A stretch of DNA of 64,000 bases from Hymenobacter setariae (lineage in GTDB: Bacteria > Bacteroidota > Bacteroidia > Cytophagales > Hymenobacteraceae). Below, one piece after another: positions 1-8,785 of the stretch. Numbering within the stretch: the stretch's first letter is position 1; every line of letters begins with the position of its first letter. The position numbers were made by a program, and so were the translations under genes. Location: the NCBI RefSeq assembly GCF_007713685.1, contig NZ_VMRJ01000002.1:496001-560000 (forward strand). The letters are read 5' to 3'. The notes under the pieces were generated by a model. It made no database searches. It was not told the DNA's origin and worked only from the letters and a program-made list of their open reading frames with translations.

Positions 1-134
1 TAGGGCTGCCGCGCTTCCTGTGGCAGTACTTAGTAGAATCGGCTCGCGTGGGCTACTACCAAAACAGGTTTGAGGTGGAGGCCCGCGAAGGTGCTCGGCT
101 CTTTATGGAAAGCCTCGCCAAAAAGGCCACCTAG
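1..134 (+). CDS. C-terminal end of an unknown protein (partial)
   Basis: Reading from base 3, an open frame of 43 codons ends at TAG (132-134), directly followed by a strong hairpin terminator. It enters from outside the window, so the start is missing. The visible tail is rich in aromatic and charged residues and contains RFLWQYLVES and YQNRFEVEAREG. A tyrosine-rich helix followed by an 'N-x-x-E-x-E-A' pattern recalls the end of DUF4157-type putative metallopeptidase domains, but the catalytic HExxH part would lie upstream and is not visible. Function is not assigned. Confidence 0.6.
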   Translation, partial: GLPRFLWQYLVESARVGYYQNRFEVEAREGARLFMESLAKKAT

Positions 135-145
135 GGCAAAAAATA

Positions 146-178
146 AAAGCCTAGGTTGCTCCGAGCAACCTAGGCTTT
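146..178. terminator. Bidirectional hairpin terminator
   Basis: A perfect 15-base inverted repeat (146-160 with 164-178) with a 3-base loop, starting AAAG and ending CTTT, lies between the convergent partial gene and the SDR gene. Each arm contains a CCTAGG. Confidence 0.8.
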
Positions 179-201
179 CAAAAGTGTTAGTGGTCAGTGC
201 G

Positions 202-933
202 CTAGAGTTGCGCTAGGCGCCCACCGTCGACCACTAGCGTAGTGCCGTTGATAAAGTTGGCTTCGTCGGAGGCCAGAAAGCAGATGGCAGCAGCTAGCTC
301 ATCGGGCGTGCCTATCTGGCCGGTTATCTTTTCGGTGCCGTTTTGCACGTTGGGGTTGCTGCGCAGCATGGGCGTTTCGACGGCGCCCGGCGCCACGCCC
401 ACAATGCGGGCTTGCGTATGAGGAATTTCGAGGCTGAGGCCACGGATGAAGGCATCGGTAGCACCTTTGCTAGTGGCATAGGGCACCACGTTGGGGGTGG
501 TTTGGAAGGCGTGTACCGAGCTGATGGCTACCACAGCGCCGCCCTGCATGTGAGGCACACAGAGCTGGCAGAGCCGAAATAGTGCTCGCACATTGACGCT
601 CTGCACGCGGTCCCAGTCGGCGGGGGCCATTTCAAGCAGGGGGGTGTAGGTCATCATGGCCGCGTCGTTTATTAGCACGTCGATGCGCCGGAAGCGAGCT
701 AGGGTTTGCTCCACGGCGTGCACTAGGTCGGCATCGTGGCCCACATCGGCTTTAATAAACAGTGCCTCGCTGCCGCCAGCCTTTATCTCAGCTTCCACTT
801 CGCGGCCTTCTTTGGTTTCGCGGCCTATGCAAACTACCGAGGCGCCTTCGCGCCCTAGGCGCACAGCCGTGGCCCGGCCGATGCCGGACGTGGCGCCCGT
901 GACTAGGCAAACCTTATTCTGAAAACGGAACAT
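202..933 (-). CDS. SDR family NAD(P)-dependent oxidoreductase
   Basis: This 243-residue protein is a classical short-chain dehydrogenase/reductase. The cofactor motif TGATSGIG lies near residues 12-19. The structural NDAA replaces the usual NNAG near residue 90. The catalytic Ser and the YxxxK pair sit in SVHAF...PYATSKG, around residues 140-157. The C-terminal VDGGRLAQL is the usual end of the fold. Length matches the family (about 250). Such enzymes reduce or oxidise alcohols, sugars or acyl carriers; the substrate cannot be told from sequence. It is the only gene on its strand here and converges on the partial gene to its left. Confidence 0.9.
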   Translation of the reverse strand: MFRFQNKVCLVTGATSGIGRATAVRLGREGASVVCIGRETKEGREVEAEIKAGGSEALFIKADVGHDADLVHAVEQTLARFRRIDVLINDAAMMTYTPLLEMAPADWDRVQSVNVRALFRLCQLCVPHMQGGAVVAISSVHAFQTTPNVVPYATSKGATDAFIRGLSLEIPHTQARIVGVAPGAVETPMLRSNPNVQNGTEKITGQIGTPDELAAAICFLASDEANFINGTTLVVDGGRLAQL

Positions 934-1091
934 AAAGTAATTGACAATCGCAGCGCTTATTTCTTGTTTACCTAACGGCCGCGAACTGGGGTTGTTTGGC
1001 TAAGGTGAGCTATTTGCTCAAAAAAGAAGCTGTAGGCCAGTTTATGACGGCTAGGACAGCCATTGGCCTGGTGCAGCCGTAAGGAGGAGCT

Positions 1092-1823
1092 ATGCTTTTC
1101 TCTGCATTACTATTAGCGGCTGTTGAGCCGTTCTCCTGGAAGCGACTGCTGCTATCGGAAGAAGCGCCCGTGAGCTTCTTGCTCGAAATCGTGCTGCGCA
1201 GCGTGCTTATGTTTTTGCTCACCGTGGGGGCACTGCGTATTTCGGGCAAGCGTGGGGTGCGGCAGCTCTCGTTGTTCGAGTTTGCGCTGATACTGGTGCT
1301 CGGCTCGGCCGCGGGCGACGCTACCATCTACCACGACACGCCCCTGTTGCACGCCGTAGCCGTGTTCGCAGTAATTATCGCCTTGTATGTGCTTTTTAAT
1401 TACTGGACCGATAAGTACCCCCGGGTAGAGCGCATGCTGGAGGGCGAGCCCGAGCTGATTGTGCAGGATGGCGAAATCGACTTGCCGGCATTTACCAAGG
1501 CCAGCCTTACGGGGCAAGAATTGAATGGCCAGCTGCGGCAGCTGCAAGTAGAGCACCTAGGGCAGGTGCGGCGCTTGTACATTGAGGCAACTGGCGAAAT
1601 CAGCGTTTTTTTCTTTGAGCCCGAGCATGAGCGCCCCGGCTTGCCCATTTGGCCCGAGATATATAAGCACCCTTTATATGAACTGCCGAAGGCGGGTGCC
1701 TACGCCTGCCACGCCTGCGCCACCGTGCGCGAATTGCCCGCTGGGCCAGTACCCACCCCGTGCCCGCGCTGTGGCCGGGCCGATGGCTGGCTGCCCGTGT
1801 GCGCCACGCCCCGCATTACGTAA
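1092..1823 (+). CDS. DUF421 (YetF-like) membrane protein with C-terminal zinc-ribbon-like tail
   Basis: An AAGGAGGAG Shine-Dalgarno stretch ends just before ATG at 1092, a notably strong site for this phylum. The first 110 residues carry three hydrophobic segments (about 30-45, 60-75 and 85-100) with GKRGVRQLSLFEFALILVLG, typical of DUF421/YetF proteins. The next part, VQDGEIDLPAFTKASLTGQEL, is the conserved cytoplasmic domain. Unlike the usual family end, the last 40 residues contain CHAC and CPRCG, two pairs of cysteines spaced like a zinc ribbon. Function of the family is poorly known (membrane-associated, sometimes linked to spore or envelope stress). The gene stands alone. Confidence 0.85.
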   Translation: MLFSALLLAAVEPFSWKRLLLSEEAPVSFLLEIVLRSVLMFLLTVGALRISGKRGVRQLSLFEFALILVLGSAAGDATIYHDTPLLHAVAVFAVIIALYVLFNYWTDKYPRVERMLEGEPELIVQDGEIDLPAFTKASLTGQELNGQLRQLQVEHLGQVRRLYIEATGEISVFFFEPEHERPGLPIWPEIYKHPLYELPKAGAYACHACATVRELPAGPVPTPCPRCGRADGWLPVCATPRIT

Positions 1824-1938
1824 GCTTCTAGGCCACCGTGGCCGCAACCCGTTGGCCGCAACTTACGAATACTAACGCCTGCTGGGCCAGTCGGGCCCAC
1901 AGCGCTTTACAGTTCTCTTCCTTATCATCTTTTCGCTC

Positions 1939-2691
1939 ATGGAACCTACTTCCCACCAGCCGTCTTACGGCTCTACTGGCTCGGCCAACGTGCCCCACTC
2001 CGATAATACTTCGTCTGCCGAGTCGAGCTTCTCGACTACGGCCGCGCACGCCACTGGCAGCAGCCCTTATCCGACCGATAGCTCGGCGTCGTCGCAGCCT
2101 GCAGCTGGCGGCGTAAAAGCCAAGCTTGACAACGCCCTCGAAAGCGGTAAAAAATGGCTTAACGACTCGGGCGTAGCCGAGCAGGCCCAGCAGCTGCCCC
2201 AGAAAGCCAAAGACCTCGGCAACAAAGCTTGGACGGGTATCAGTGGCCTCACTACCACCCAAAAAGCAGTAGGTGTAGGCCTGCTGGCCGCTGGAGTAGC
2301 CTTCTTGGCTACGCGCGGCAAAAGCAAGAAGTCGGCCGGTGAGTACCGCGACCGCCCCCGCAAATCGCCCTTCGACCACCAGCCCCACACCAAAGACGGC
2401 GACCACGCCTACGACCGCAAAGGCCAGCGCCCCTGGGGTGCCAGCCGCTATAGTTCGGGCAGCGCCCCTGCCGGCAAGCCCCGCGTAAGCTCGGGTAGCG
2501 GTTACACGTCGTCGCCCTCTTCGTCGCACAGCAATGACCTAGGGCGCCAAGCCCCCACTAGCCGCCACCAAGATGCCCCGGCCTCGGGCCAGCGCCGCGA
2601 CCAAGGCCCCGCCTCGGGTAGCCGCTACGATGCCAACACCTCGGGCAGTCAAAACCCGAATAACTTAGACCAGCTTACCAGCGCATATTAA
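1939..2691 (+). CDS. Ser/Gly-rich low-complexity protein with one membrane segment
   Basis: This 250-residue protein is not recognised. Residues 1-55 are Ser/Thr/Pro-rich and look disordered. Residues 56-95 are a charged amphipathic stretch with repeated Ala/Lys. A short hydrophobic helix (about 105-125, VGVGLLAAGVAFLATRG) is followed by KSKK, so it may be membrane-inserted. Residues 130-250 are a long hydrophilic Ser/Gly/Arg/His tail. The layout resembles small Bacteroidota envelope or YtxH-like proteins but no family motif is visible. Codon use and third-position G+C fit the neighbours, which favours this frame over the competing open frame on the other strand. Confidence 0.65.
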   Translation: MEPTSHQPSYGSTGSANVPHSDNTSSAESSFSTTAAHATGSSPYPTDSSASSQPAAGGVKAKLDNALESGKKWLNDSGVAEQAQQLPQKAKDLGNKAWTGISGLTTTQKAVGVGLLAAGVAFLATRGKSKKSAGEYRDRPRKSPFDHQPHTKDGDHAYDRKGQRPWGASRYSSGSAPAGKPRVSSGSGYTSSPSSSHSNDLGRQAPTSRHQDAPASGQRRDQGPASGSRYDANTSGSQNPNNLDQLTSAY

Positions 2692-2692
2692 G

Positions 2693-2750
2693 CTGTTAGC
2701 GGTCAGCGAGTAATAATTAACTTCCAAAAAAGAATAATTAATCGCTGACC
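2693..2750. repeat. Intergenic TTAG/TCAG-type inverted repeat
   Basis: It starts 2 bases after a stop codon. The arms GGTCAGCGA (2701-2709) and TCGCTGACC (2742-2750) are perfect, and TAATAATTA / TAATTA extend the pairing inward. It belongs to the same loose family as the hairpins at 11007-11096, 15041-15138 and 28971-29028. Confidence 0.55.
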
Positions 2751-2760
2751 ACGATTCGCT

Positions 2761-2796
2761 AAAAAAGGCCGACTGCTCACGCAGCCGGCCTTTTTT
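2761..2796. terminator. Rho-independent terminator
   Basis: AAAAAAGGCCG...CGGCCTTTTTT is a G+C-rich stem (GGCCG-A-CTGC with GCAG-C-CGGCC, loop TCAC) flanked by A and T runs, placed between the Ser/Gly-rich protein gene and the acyltransferase gene. Confidence 0.85.
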
Positions 2797-2815
2797 AGTG
2801 TAAACTTGCCTGCCT

Positions 2816-4165
2816 ATGCTCTTCTACACCGTTATGAAGCCCGTGGTGCGCCTCGGGCTGCGCGTGTTTTTTCGGCGCCTCGAAGTGCGCCACCGCCAGC
2901 GCCTGCGCCTACCGGGCCCGCTCATGCTGTGTAGCAACCACCCCAATACGCTCATGGACCCGCTCGTGACGGCCGTGCAGCGGCACCAGCCCATCGCGTT
3001 TTTGGCCAAGAGCACGTTCTTCAAAAACCCCGTGCTGGGCGCTATTATGCGCTCGGGCAACTGCATCCCCATCTACCGCCGCCAAGATGCGGAAGGCGAA
3101 GGTGCCAGCACGGCCAAGCAGCTGGCCGCCAGCAACGAAGCCAGCTTTGGTCGCTGCTACGACTACCTAGAGCGCGGCGGCACGGTCATGATATTTCCGG
3201 AGGGCACCAGCGTGAGCGAACGCCGCCTGCGCCCGCTCAAAACTGGGGCTGCCCGCATTGCCCTAGGCGCCGAGGCGCGGCACGATTTCAAGCTGGGTCT
3301 CAAGCTAGTGTGCGTGGGCACCAATTACTTCGACCCCACGCGCTTCCGCTCCGATGTACTGCTCAATGTGGCTCCACCCATCGTGGTGGCCGACTATGCG
3401 GCTCGCTACCACGAGAACCCCACCGCCGCAGCCGACGAGCTCACCGAAGAAATCCGGCAGCGCCTCACTAGGCGCCTTGTCATCAGCCGCGCCGCCGAAG
3501 ACGACGAGCTGGCTCAGCAGGTAGAGCGCACTTTCGGCGACCACCTCAACCCCGACGACGACCCCGACACGCTCTACGACAACTTCGAATTGAGCCGCAC
3601 GCTGCTCGATGCAGTGGCTTGGTTTGAGCAGCGCGACCCAAGCCGGCTGGCCGCATTGCGCACCGCCCTAGGTCAGTATTTAGCGAGTTTGCAGGCTCAT
3701 AAGCTCGAAGACGATGACCTCGACCAAACTCAGCGTCCCGGCTCGCGCCTAGCCGACTTTCTTAACCTAGTGCTGGGCCTGCCGGTGTGGCTCTACGGGC
3801 TCATTACCAACTACGTGCCCTATAAGATTCCGGCGCAGGTAGCTCGCCGCGCCACCAAGGATACCGAGTTTATCGCCGCTATTCTGTTAGGCGTAGGCAT
3901 CATCACATTCCCGCTAGCCTATGCTATCGAAGCGGCCGCCGTGCAGCACTGGCTCACGCATGACTGGCGCCTCACGAGCTTGTTTGTGTTGAGCCTGCCG
4001 CTGGCGGGTTTCTACGCCCTAGGCTATTGGCAAACGCTAAGCGCCCGCCTGCGTCGCTTACGGGTGCGTTGGCTACCGGCCGCTAAGCGGGCTGGCCTGC
4101 GGGCACAGCGTGCCGAAGTCCTGCGCCTGCTGGATGACGCACGAGCCGAATATTTAAAGCAGTGA
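2816..4165 (+). CDS. PlsC-type lysophospholipid acyltransferase
   Basis: This 449-residue protein starts with an acyltransferase domain: the catalytic block NHPNTLMDP (NHx4D-type, about residues 41-49), the substrate-binding FPEGTS (about 129-134) and an intervening region with RSGNCIPIYR. Glycerophosphate acyltransferases move an acyl chain onto lysophosphatidic acid during membrane phospholipid synthesis. The second half (about 300-400) contains two or three hydrophobic segments, including AILLGVGIITFPLAYAIEAA, so the protein is membrane-anchored; this long C-terminal extension is common in Bacteroidota homologues. It converges on the next gene with a shared terminator. Confidence 0.88.
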   Translation: MLFYTVMKPVVRLGLRVFFRRLEVRHRQRLRLPGPLMLCSNHPNTLMDPLVTAVQRHQPIAFLAKSTFFKNPVLGAIMRSGNCIPIYRRQDAEGEGASTAKQLAASNEASFGRCYDYLERGGTVMIFPEGTSVSERRLRPLKTGAARIALGAEARHDFKLGLKLVCVGTNYFDPTRFRSDVLLNVAPPIVVADYAARYHENPTAAADELTEEIRQRLTRRLVISRAAEDDELAQQVERTFGDHLNPDDDPDTLYDNFELSRTLLDAVAWFEQRDPSRLAALRTALGQYLASLQAHKLEDDDLDQTQRPGSRLADFLNLVLGLPVWLYGLITNYVPYKIPAQVARRATKDTEFIAAILLGVGIITFPLAYAIEAAAVQHWLTHDWRLTSLFVLSLPLAGFYALGYWQTLSARLRRLRVRWLPAAKRAGLRAQRAEVLRLLDDARAEYLKQ

Positions 4166-4213
4166 GTAATTAACGAGGAGCAGCCTAAATGACGTGACTG
4201 CTCCTTATTAACT
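4165..4213. terminator. Hairpin between convergent genes
   Basis: AGTAATTAA-CG-AGGAGCAG (4165-4183) pairs with CTGCTCCT-T-ATTAACT (4198-4213). It overlaps the end of the acyltransferase gene and stops 2 bases before the end of the facing gene. It has no strong T run, so termination efficiency is uncertain. Confidence 0.6.
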
Positions 4214-4215
4214 GT

Positions 4216-5871
4216 CTACTCGTCTAAGTACTGGTGCACAAACTTGATGGCCATGCTGCCCTCGCCTACGGCCGAGGCCACGCGGGCCATAGCGCCAGCA
4301 CGGCCATCGCCGGCAGCAAACATGCCGGGTACGCAGGTTTCGAGCAGGTAGGGTTCGCGCTCCTTCTTCCAGGAAACACCGTAGCGCGGGTCGGCCACTA
4401 GGTCACGGCCGGTGAGCAGGTAGCCCTTGGCATCACAAATGGCGAGGTGGCATATCCACTCGGTGCTCGGCTTGGTGCCAATGAAGATGAACAAGGCGCG
4501 GGCGGGGTGCTTTTCGGGCTCTTGGCCATCACGCTGAATCACAACAGCCTCCAGCGAGGTGTCGCCACACGCCTCGCGCACCTGGGTGCGGGGCAGCAGT
4601 TCGATGTTCGGTGTTTGGCTAATCTGCTCGATGAGGTAGGCCGACATGCTGGCCGCCAGACTATCACCCCGAATCACGATAAAGACCTTCGACGCATACG
4701 TGGAGAGGTACATGGCCGCCTGCCCCGCCGAGTTACCTCCGCCAATGATGTAAACCGGCTGGTTGCTACAGCTGCGCGCCTCAGTGCGGGCCGCACCGTA
4801 GTACACGCCAGCCCCGCTCAGGCGGTCGAGGCCCGGCGCTTGCAGTGTGCGGTAGCTGACGCCGGTAGTAAGCACCACGGCGCGAGTTTTTATCTCTGTT
4901 TTGTCGCCTAGGGTCAGCACTTTATAGCCATCCTTCACGCACAGGTCTACTACCTCCTGCGGGGCCATAAACTCGGCACCTAGGCGGGTGGCCTGGCTCC
5001 AGGCGCGGTGAGCCAGCTCGGCGCCGCTCAGCCCGGTGGGGAAGCCTAGGTAATTTTCGATGCGCGACGATGAGCCCGCCTGTCCGCCGGGCGTTTGCCG
5101 CTCGATGATGAGGGTTTTCAAGCCTTCCGATGCGCCGTACACGGCCGCCGCCAGCCCGGCTGGGCCAGCCCCAATGACGACCACATCGTACAGCTCTTGC
5201 TTGGCCTCTACTAGCAGCCCTAGGTGTCGGGCCAGGTCAAGTTTATCGGGCCGCGACACCACTTTGCCATCAGGGCAAAAGACCACAGGTAGGTCGTCGG
5301 GGCCAAAGCCGCTGGCTTGCAGCAGGGTAGCGGCTTCGGCATCCTTCTCAAAGTCAAGCCACTGGTAGCCTACCATGTAGCCGCTCAAGAAGTCCTTGAG
5401 GTCGTGCGACAGCGGCGACCACTGAAACCCAACCAGCCGGATGCCCGCAAACGCCGGCCGGTAAGTGGCTTGCCAGCTAGCCAGCAGGTCGTGCAGGGTA
5501 GGGTAGAGGAGCTGCTCGGGCGGGTCCCAGGGCTTGAGCAGGTAGTAGTCGAGCTGCGCCGAGTTGATGGCTTGAATGGCAGCCGTGGTATCGGCATAGG
5601 CCGTTAGTAGCACGCGCTTGGCGCTCGGAAACAGGCTGCGGGCGTGGGTCAGCACCTCTACACCCTCCACGTCGGGCATGCGCTGGTCGGCCAGCACTAA
5701 GGCCAAGGGCTCGGCGCGGGCGCGCAGCTCGTCGAGCGTTTTCAAGGCTTCCGGCCCCGAGCCTACGCTTAAGATGCGGTAGTCTTTGTGAAACTCTTTG
5801 CGCAAGTCGCGGGTGATAGCGCCCAGCACCTGCGGGTCATCGTCAACGGTCAGGATAATGGGCTTTTTCAT
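4216..5871 (-). CDS. Response regulator fused to a thioredoxin-reductase-like flavoprotein
   Basis: This 551-residue protein has three parts. Residues 5-130 are a receiver domain with the acidic pocket DDD at 10-12, the phospho-acceptor Asp62 (LADQRMP), Thr90 and Lys113. Residues 140-220 form a small degenerate thioredoxin-like module. Residues 228-551 are a pyridine-nucleotide flavoprotein with FAD motif GAGPAG (234-239), NAD(P)H motif IIGGGNSAG (375-383) and the terminal FAD motif near FAAGDGR. The redox CxxC expected just before the NAD(P)H motif is missing (the stretch reads GAARTEARSC). It may therefore be an NAD(P)H oxidase- or sensor-type output rather than a true thioredoxin reductase. 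It lies 93 bases downstream of a histidine kinase on the same strand. Confidence 0.88.
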   Translation of the reverse strand: MKKPIILTVDDDPQVLGAITRDLRKEFHKDYRILSVGSGPEALKTLDELRARAEPLALVLADQRMPDVEGVEVLTHARSLFPSAKRVLLTAYADTTAAIQAINSAQLDYYLLKPWDPPEQLLYPTLHDLLASWQATYRPAFAGIRLVGFQWSPLSHDLKDFLSGYMVGYQWLDFEKDAEAATLLQASGFGPDDLPVVFCPDGKVVSRPDKLDLARHLGLLVEAKQELYDVVVIGAGPAGLAAAVYGASEGLKTLIIERQTPGGQAGSSSRIENYLGFPTGLSGAELAHRAWSQATRLGAEFMAPQEVVDLCVKDGYKVLTLGDKTEIKTRAVVLTTGVSYRTLQAPGLDRLSGAGVYYGAARTEARSCSNQPVYIIGGGNSAGQAAMYLSTYASKVFIVIRGDSLAASMSAYLIEQISQTPNIELLPRTQVREACGDTSLEAVVIQRDGQEPEKHPARALFIFIGTKPSTEWICHLAICDAKGYLLTGRDLVADPRYGVSWKKEREPYLLETCVPGMFAAGDGRAGAMARVASAVGEGSMAIKFVHQYLDE

Positions 5872-5964
5872 AAAAGGAAGCTAGCACACAACATCAGTAA
5901 GCAGTGTGCAAAATAATAATAGATGCGTACCACATTTGCTACTTAGCGCTTGGGTAATCATTCG

Positions 5965-7362
5965 TTAACCAATCGGCAGCCAGGCCGTGAACTCGGTGCG
6001 CCCAGATTGTGATGTGGCCTCTAGGCGCCCGCCATGCTCCTGCACAATGCGCCGGGCAATGTCGAGGCCCTGGCCCGAGCCCTCGCCAGCTGGCTTGGTA
6101 GTGTAAAAGGGCTCAAACATGTGCGCAAGCACCTCGGGCGTGATGCCTGCGCCATTGTCTTGAATGCTGACGCACACGAAGTCACTTTGCTTGGTCACGT
6201 GCACCGTGAGCTCGCCGCCTTTGTCAGGCAGTGCATCCAACGCATTATCAATCAAGTTAGTCCACACCTGGTTAAGGCTGCCAGCCTGGCCCATTATCAG
6301 CGGTAAGTCGGGAGCGTAGTCGCGGGTGAGGCGCACGTTTTTTTGGCGCAGCGCGTGGGCAAAGATGTTGAGCGTGCTATCGAGCCCGGTCGTGATGGCG
6401 AGCTTCTCGCGGCCCCCGGCGCGGTCCATGTGTGAGTAAGTTTTGACATCATTCACCAGCGTACTGATGCGCTGGCTAGCTTCTCGGATATCGCGGGCTA
6501 GGCGCAGCGTGGCTAGGTGGCCCGCCAGCCAAGTCAGCGCCGGAATGCGAGCATCGGTTGGTAGCTGGGCCGACACTGGCGCCAAGGCGTCTAGGCCCAG
6601 ACCTGCATCGAGTAAGCTGGCGGCCAGGGTGTAGCCATCGGGACAGCCCTGTTCTTCGAGCCATTCGGCCAACTCTTCTTCACGGTCCGAAGCTTGCAGT
6701 GCCGAGAGTGCCGGTAGCGCCTCGGTCGGCAGCACGGCCAACGCTATGAGGGCGGCCATGGCGTCGGCAGGGGGGCAGGCTGCGAGCATGTCTTGCAGCA
6801 GTTGCGGCTTCACAAGAAGCGAGTCGGCCAGCGCGGCGGCAGCGCGGCTGATGGCCGCCGCCGGATTATTGAGTTCATGCGAGAGGCCAGCCGACAGCTT
6901 GCCTAGGGCCCGCAGCTTGTCGTCGCGCTCCTGGGCGCGCGCTTCTTCGCGGGCACGGTCGCTCATGATGCCTACCAAGCGCTGCACTAGCTCGGGGCTC
7001 ACATGCTCGAGCGCCGCAAACTGGCTGCGCGGCAGTTGATACAAGATAGTCTCGCCGATAGTGACGCCTTGGCCCCGAAACACTTGCAGCCGCGAGTAAG
7101 GAAGTACCCCGGTCACGCGGCTTGCCTCTACGCTAAAGACGGGTGTGCGGCCGGTGGGAGTAGTGGCGTAATACTGTAGGGTACCCTTCACCACGGCCAG
7201 CATGCGGTCGGCGGGGGCACCAGCTTCTACCACGATTTCGCCGGGGGCATATTGCCACACTTCGCCTGCTTCGAGCAGCCAGGCCAGCACCTCGGGCGGC
7301 AGGTTGTCAAAGGCCGTAATGACACCTAGGAGAGCAGGGTCGGGGGGAAGGAGCTGAGACAT
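5965..7362 (-). CDS. Histidine kinase with N-terminal cyclic-nucleotide-binding-like domain
   Basis: Residues 20-125 resemble a Crp/cNMP-binding beta-roll (APGEIVVEAGAPADRMLAVV) but lack the clear R-x-S phosphate-binding signature, so the ligand may differ. Residues 145-175 hold the dimerisation/phospho-acceptor helix, with His162 in SHELNNP. The ATPase region has N-box NLIDNALDAL (about 380-390), G1 DNGAGI, F-box FEPFYTTK and G2 GSGQGL. No membrane segment is seen, so it is probably soluble. It is the first gene of a two-gene unit with the response-regulator/flavoprotein fusion, and the two very likely form a phosphorelay pair. Confidence 0.88.
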   Translation of the reverse strand: MSQLLPPDPALLGVITAFDNLPPEVLAWLLEAGEVWQYAPGEIVVEAGAPADRMLAVVKGTLQYYATTPTGRTPVFSVEASRVTGVLPYSRLQVFRGQGVTIGETILYQLPRSQFAALEHVSPELVQRLVGIMSDRAREEARAQERDDKLRALGKLSAGLSHELNNPAAAISRAAAALADSLLVKPQLLQDMLAACPPADAMAALIALAVLPTEALPALSALQASDREEELAEWLEEQGCPDGYTLAASLLDAGLGLDALAPVSAQLPTDARIPALTWLAGHLATLRLARDIREASQRISTLVNDVKTYSHMDRAGGREKLAITTGLDSTLNIFAHALRQKNVRLTRDYAPDLPLIMGQAGSLNQVWTNLIDNALDALPDKGGELTVHVTKQSDFVCVSIQDNGAGITPEVLAHMFEPFYTTKPAGEGSGQGLDIARRIVQEHGGRLEATSQSGRTEFTAWLPIG

Positions 7363-7465
7363 GCTAAGGCAACCAGCTAGCCGCTGGCAGAGTTAAGCGA
7401 AGAAGACAGGCCAAAGAAAAGGCCTAGGGCCGCACCACTGGCGGCCAGTACGTGTTATTTGTGCT

Positions 7466-8782
7466 GTGACTGACGTTTCTGCTCCTGCCCCCCCGGCGCC
7501 TGCCGCCCCGCTGCTCACCCGCGAGCAGGTGCTGCGTGCCCTGCGCCTTGTGGAGCGCGAAGGCCGCCAACTGCCGCCCAGCACCGTGTACGAGCTGCTG
7601 TACCGCAGCCGCCGCTACCCGCCCCGCGCCGTGGCCGAACTGGCCTACCGCCTCGCGCACCGCGACCCCAAAATTCGCTGGCCCCACCCCGCCGGTCAGC
7701 CCACTAATGCGGTGCTCGAAGCGCTCGACTTTACTATTGTAGCCAAGCGCCCCATCCTGGCCGCGGGCTCGGCTCAAGACCAGGGCCAGGCCGCCGAGCA
7801 GCAGGCCGAAGACCTATATACTGGCCCAACCTCGGCCGAAAAGTTGGCCGCTAGCCCTACTGTAGCCGAGCCTGCCCCTACCTATGTGAGCTCGCCGCCC
7901 CCGGCTTATGACGATAAAACGGCCCTAGGTGAGTTGTTTATTTCAAAGGAAGAGCTGGCCGCGGCTCTGGCCGGCCTGCGCCGCCGCCGTGCCCTGTTGC
8001 TACAGGGCCCGCCCGGCACCGGCAAAACGTTTTTGGCGCGCCGGCTAGCCTGGCTGCTCCTAGGCGCCCAAGACGACAGCCGTATTGAGCTAGTGCAGTT
8101 TCACCCCAGCTACGGCTACGAAGACTTTGTGCTAGGTTTTCGGCCAGGCCCCGATGGGCAATTTGGCTTGGTGCCCGGCGTGCTGCCACTGCTGTGCCAG
8201 CGCGCCGCTGCTGACCCCGAGCGGCCTTACTTTCTGCTGATTGACGAGCTGAACCGTGGCAACGTGGCGCGCATTTTTGGCGAATTGCTGGTGCTACTAG
8301 AGCCTTCGCAGCGGGGCCCGGCCCACGCCCTGCGCTTGCCCTACGCCCCTCCCGAAGAGCCGCTGTTTTACGTGCCCGAAAACCTATACGTCATCGGTAC
8401 GCTCAACCTCGCCGACCGCTCGTTGGCGCCTCTCGACTATGCCCTTCGGCGCCGCTTCGCGTTCGTGACCATGCAGCCGCAGTTTGGCGGCGCCCTGCAA
8501 GAGCTGCTGCACGCTGCCCGCGTGCCCGGCCCCTTGGCCGCCCACGTGGCCGAGCGCATGGCCGAGCTCAACCAAACTATTGCCGATGACCCCGACCTAG
8601 GGCCCGATTTTGCAGTGGGCCACAGCTATTTCTGTGCCCCGCCCGCCGCCCCGGCCGAGGCGGCCGCCTGGCTGCGCCTGGTTTTTGAGCAGGAAATAGG
8701 CCCGCTGCTAGCCGACTACTGGCGCGAGCAGCCCGCCACGGCCGCCGCCCACCAGCGCCGGCTATTGCAAGGGTTACAATAA
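7466..8782 (+). CDS. mcrB: McrB-like AAA+ NTPase of a McrBC restriction system
   Basis: This 438-residue protein starts at GTG 7466. Residues 15-95 contain LTREQVLRAL and YPPRAVAELA, which recalls the ScoMcrA-like N-terminal head that recognises modified DNA or couples to it. A Pro/Ala-rich linker follows. Residues 155-400 form the McrB AAA+ domain: Walker A GPPGTGKT (181-188), FHPSYGYEDFVLGFRP, Walker B LLIDELNR (257-264) and the McrB signature IGTLNLADRS (310-319). McrB uses GTP or ATP to move along DNA and bring the McrC nuclease to sites with modified cytosine. The mcrC partner lies downstream after a 116-base gap filled by a palindrome. Confidence 0.9.
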   Translation: MTDVSAPAPPAPAAPLLTREQVLRALRLVEREGRQLPPSTVYELLYRSRRYPPRAVAELAYRLAHRDPKIRWPHPAGQPTNAVLEALDFTIVAKRPILAAGSAQDQGQAAEQQAEDLYTGPTSAEKLAASPTVAEPAPTYVSSPPPAYDDKTALGELFISKEELAAALAGLRRRRALLLQGPPGTGKTFLARRLAWLLLGAQDDSRIELVQFHPSYGYEDFVLGFRPGPDGQFGLVPGVLPLLCQRAAADPERPYFLLIDELNRGNVARIFGELLVLLEPSQRGPAHALRLPYAPPEEPLFYVPENLYVIGTLNLADRSLAPLDYALRRRFAFVTMQPQFGGALQELLHAARVPGPLAAHVAERMAELNQTIADDPDLGPDFAVGHSYFCAPPAAPAEAAAWLRLVFEQEIGPLLADYWREQPATAAAHQRRLLQGLQ

Positions 8783-8785
8783 GAT

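Noticed and set aside
1828..2529. Long minus-strand open frame opposite the Ser/Gly-rich protein gene
   Set aside because: It is Arg/Ala/Gly-rich with no family motif and arises because the + strand gene avoids stops in this G+C-rich sequence. The + strand frame has a start, a membrane helix and a following terminator.
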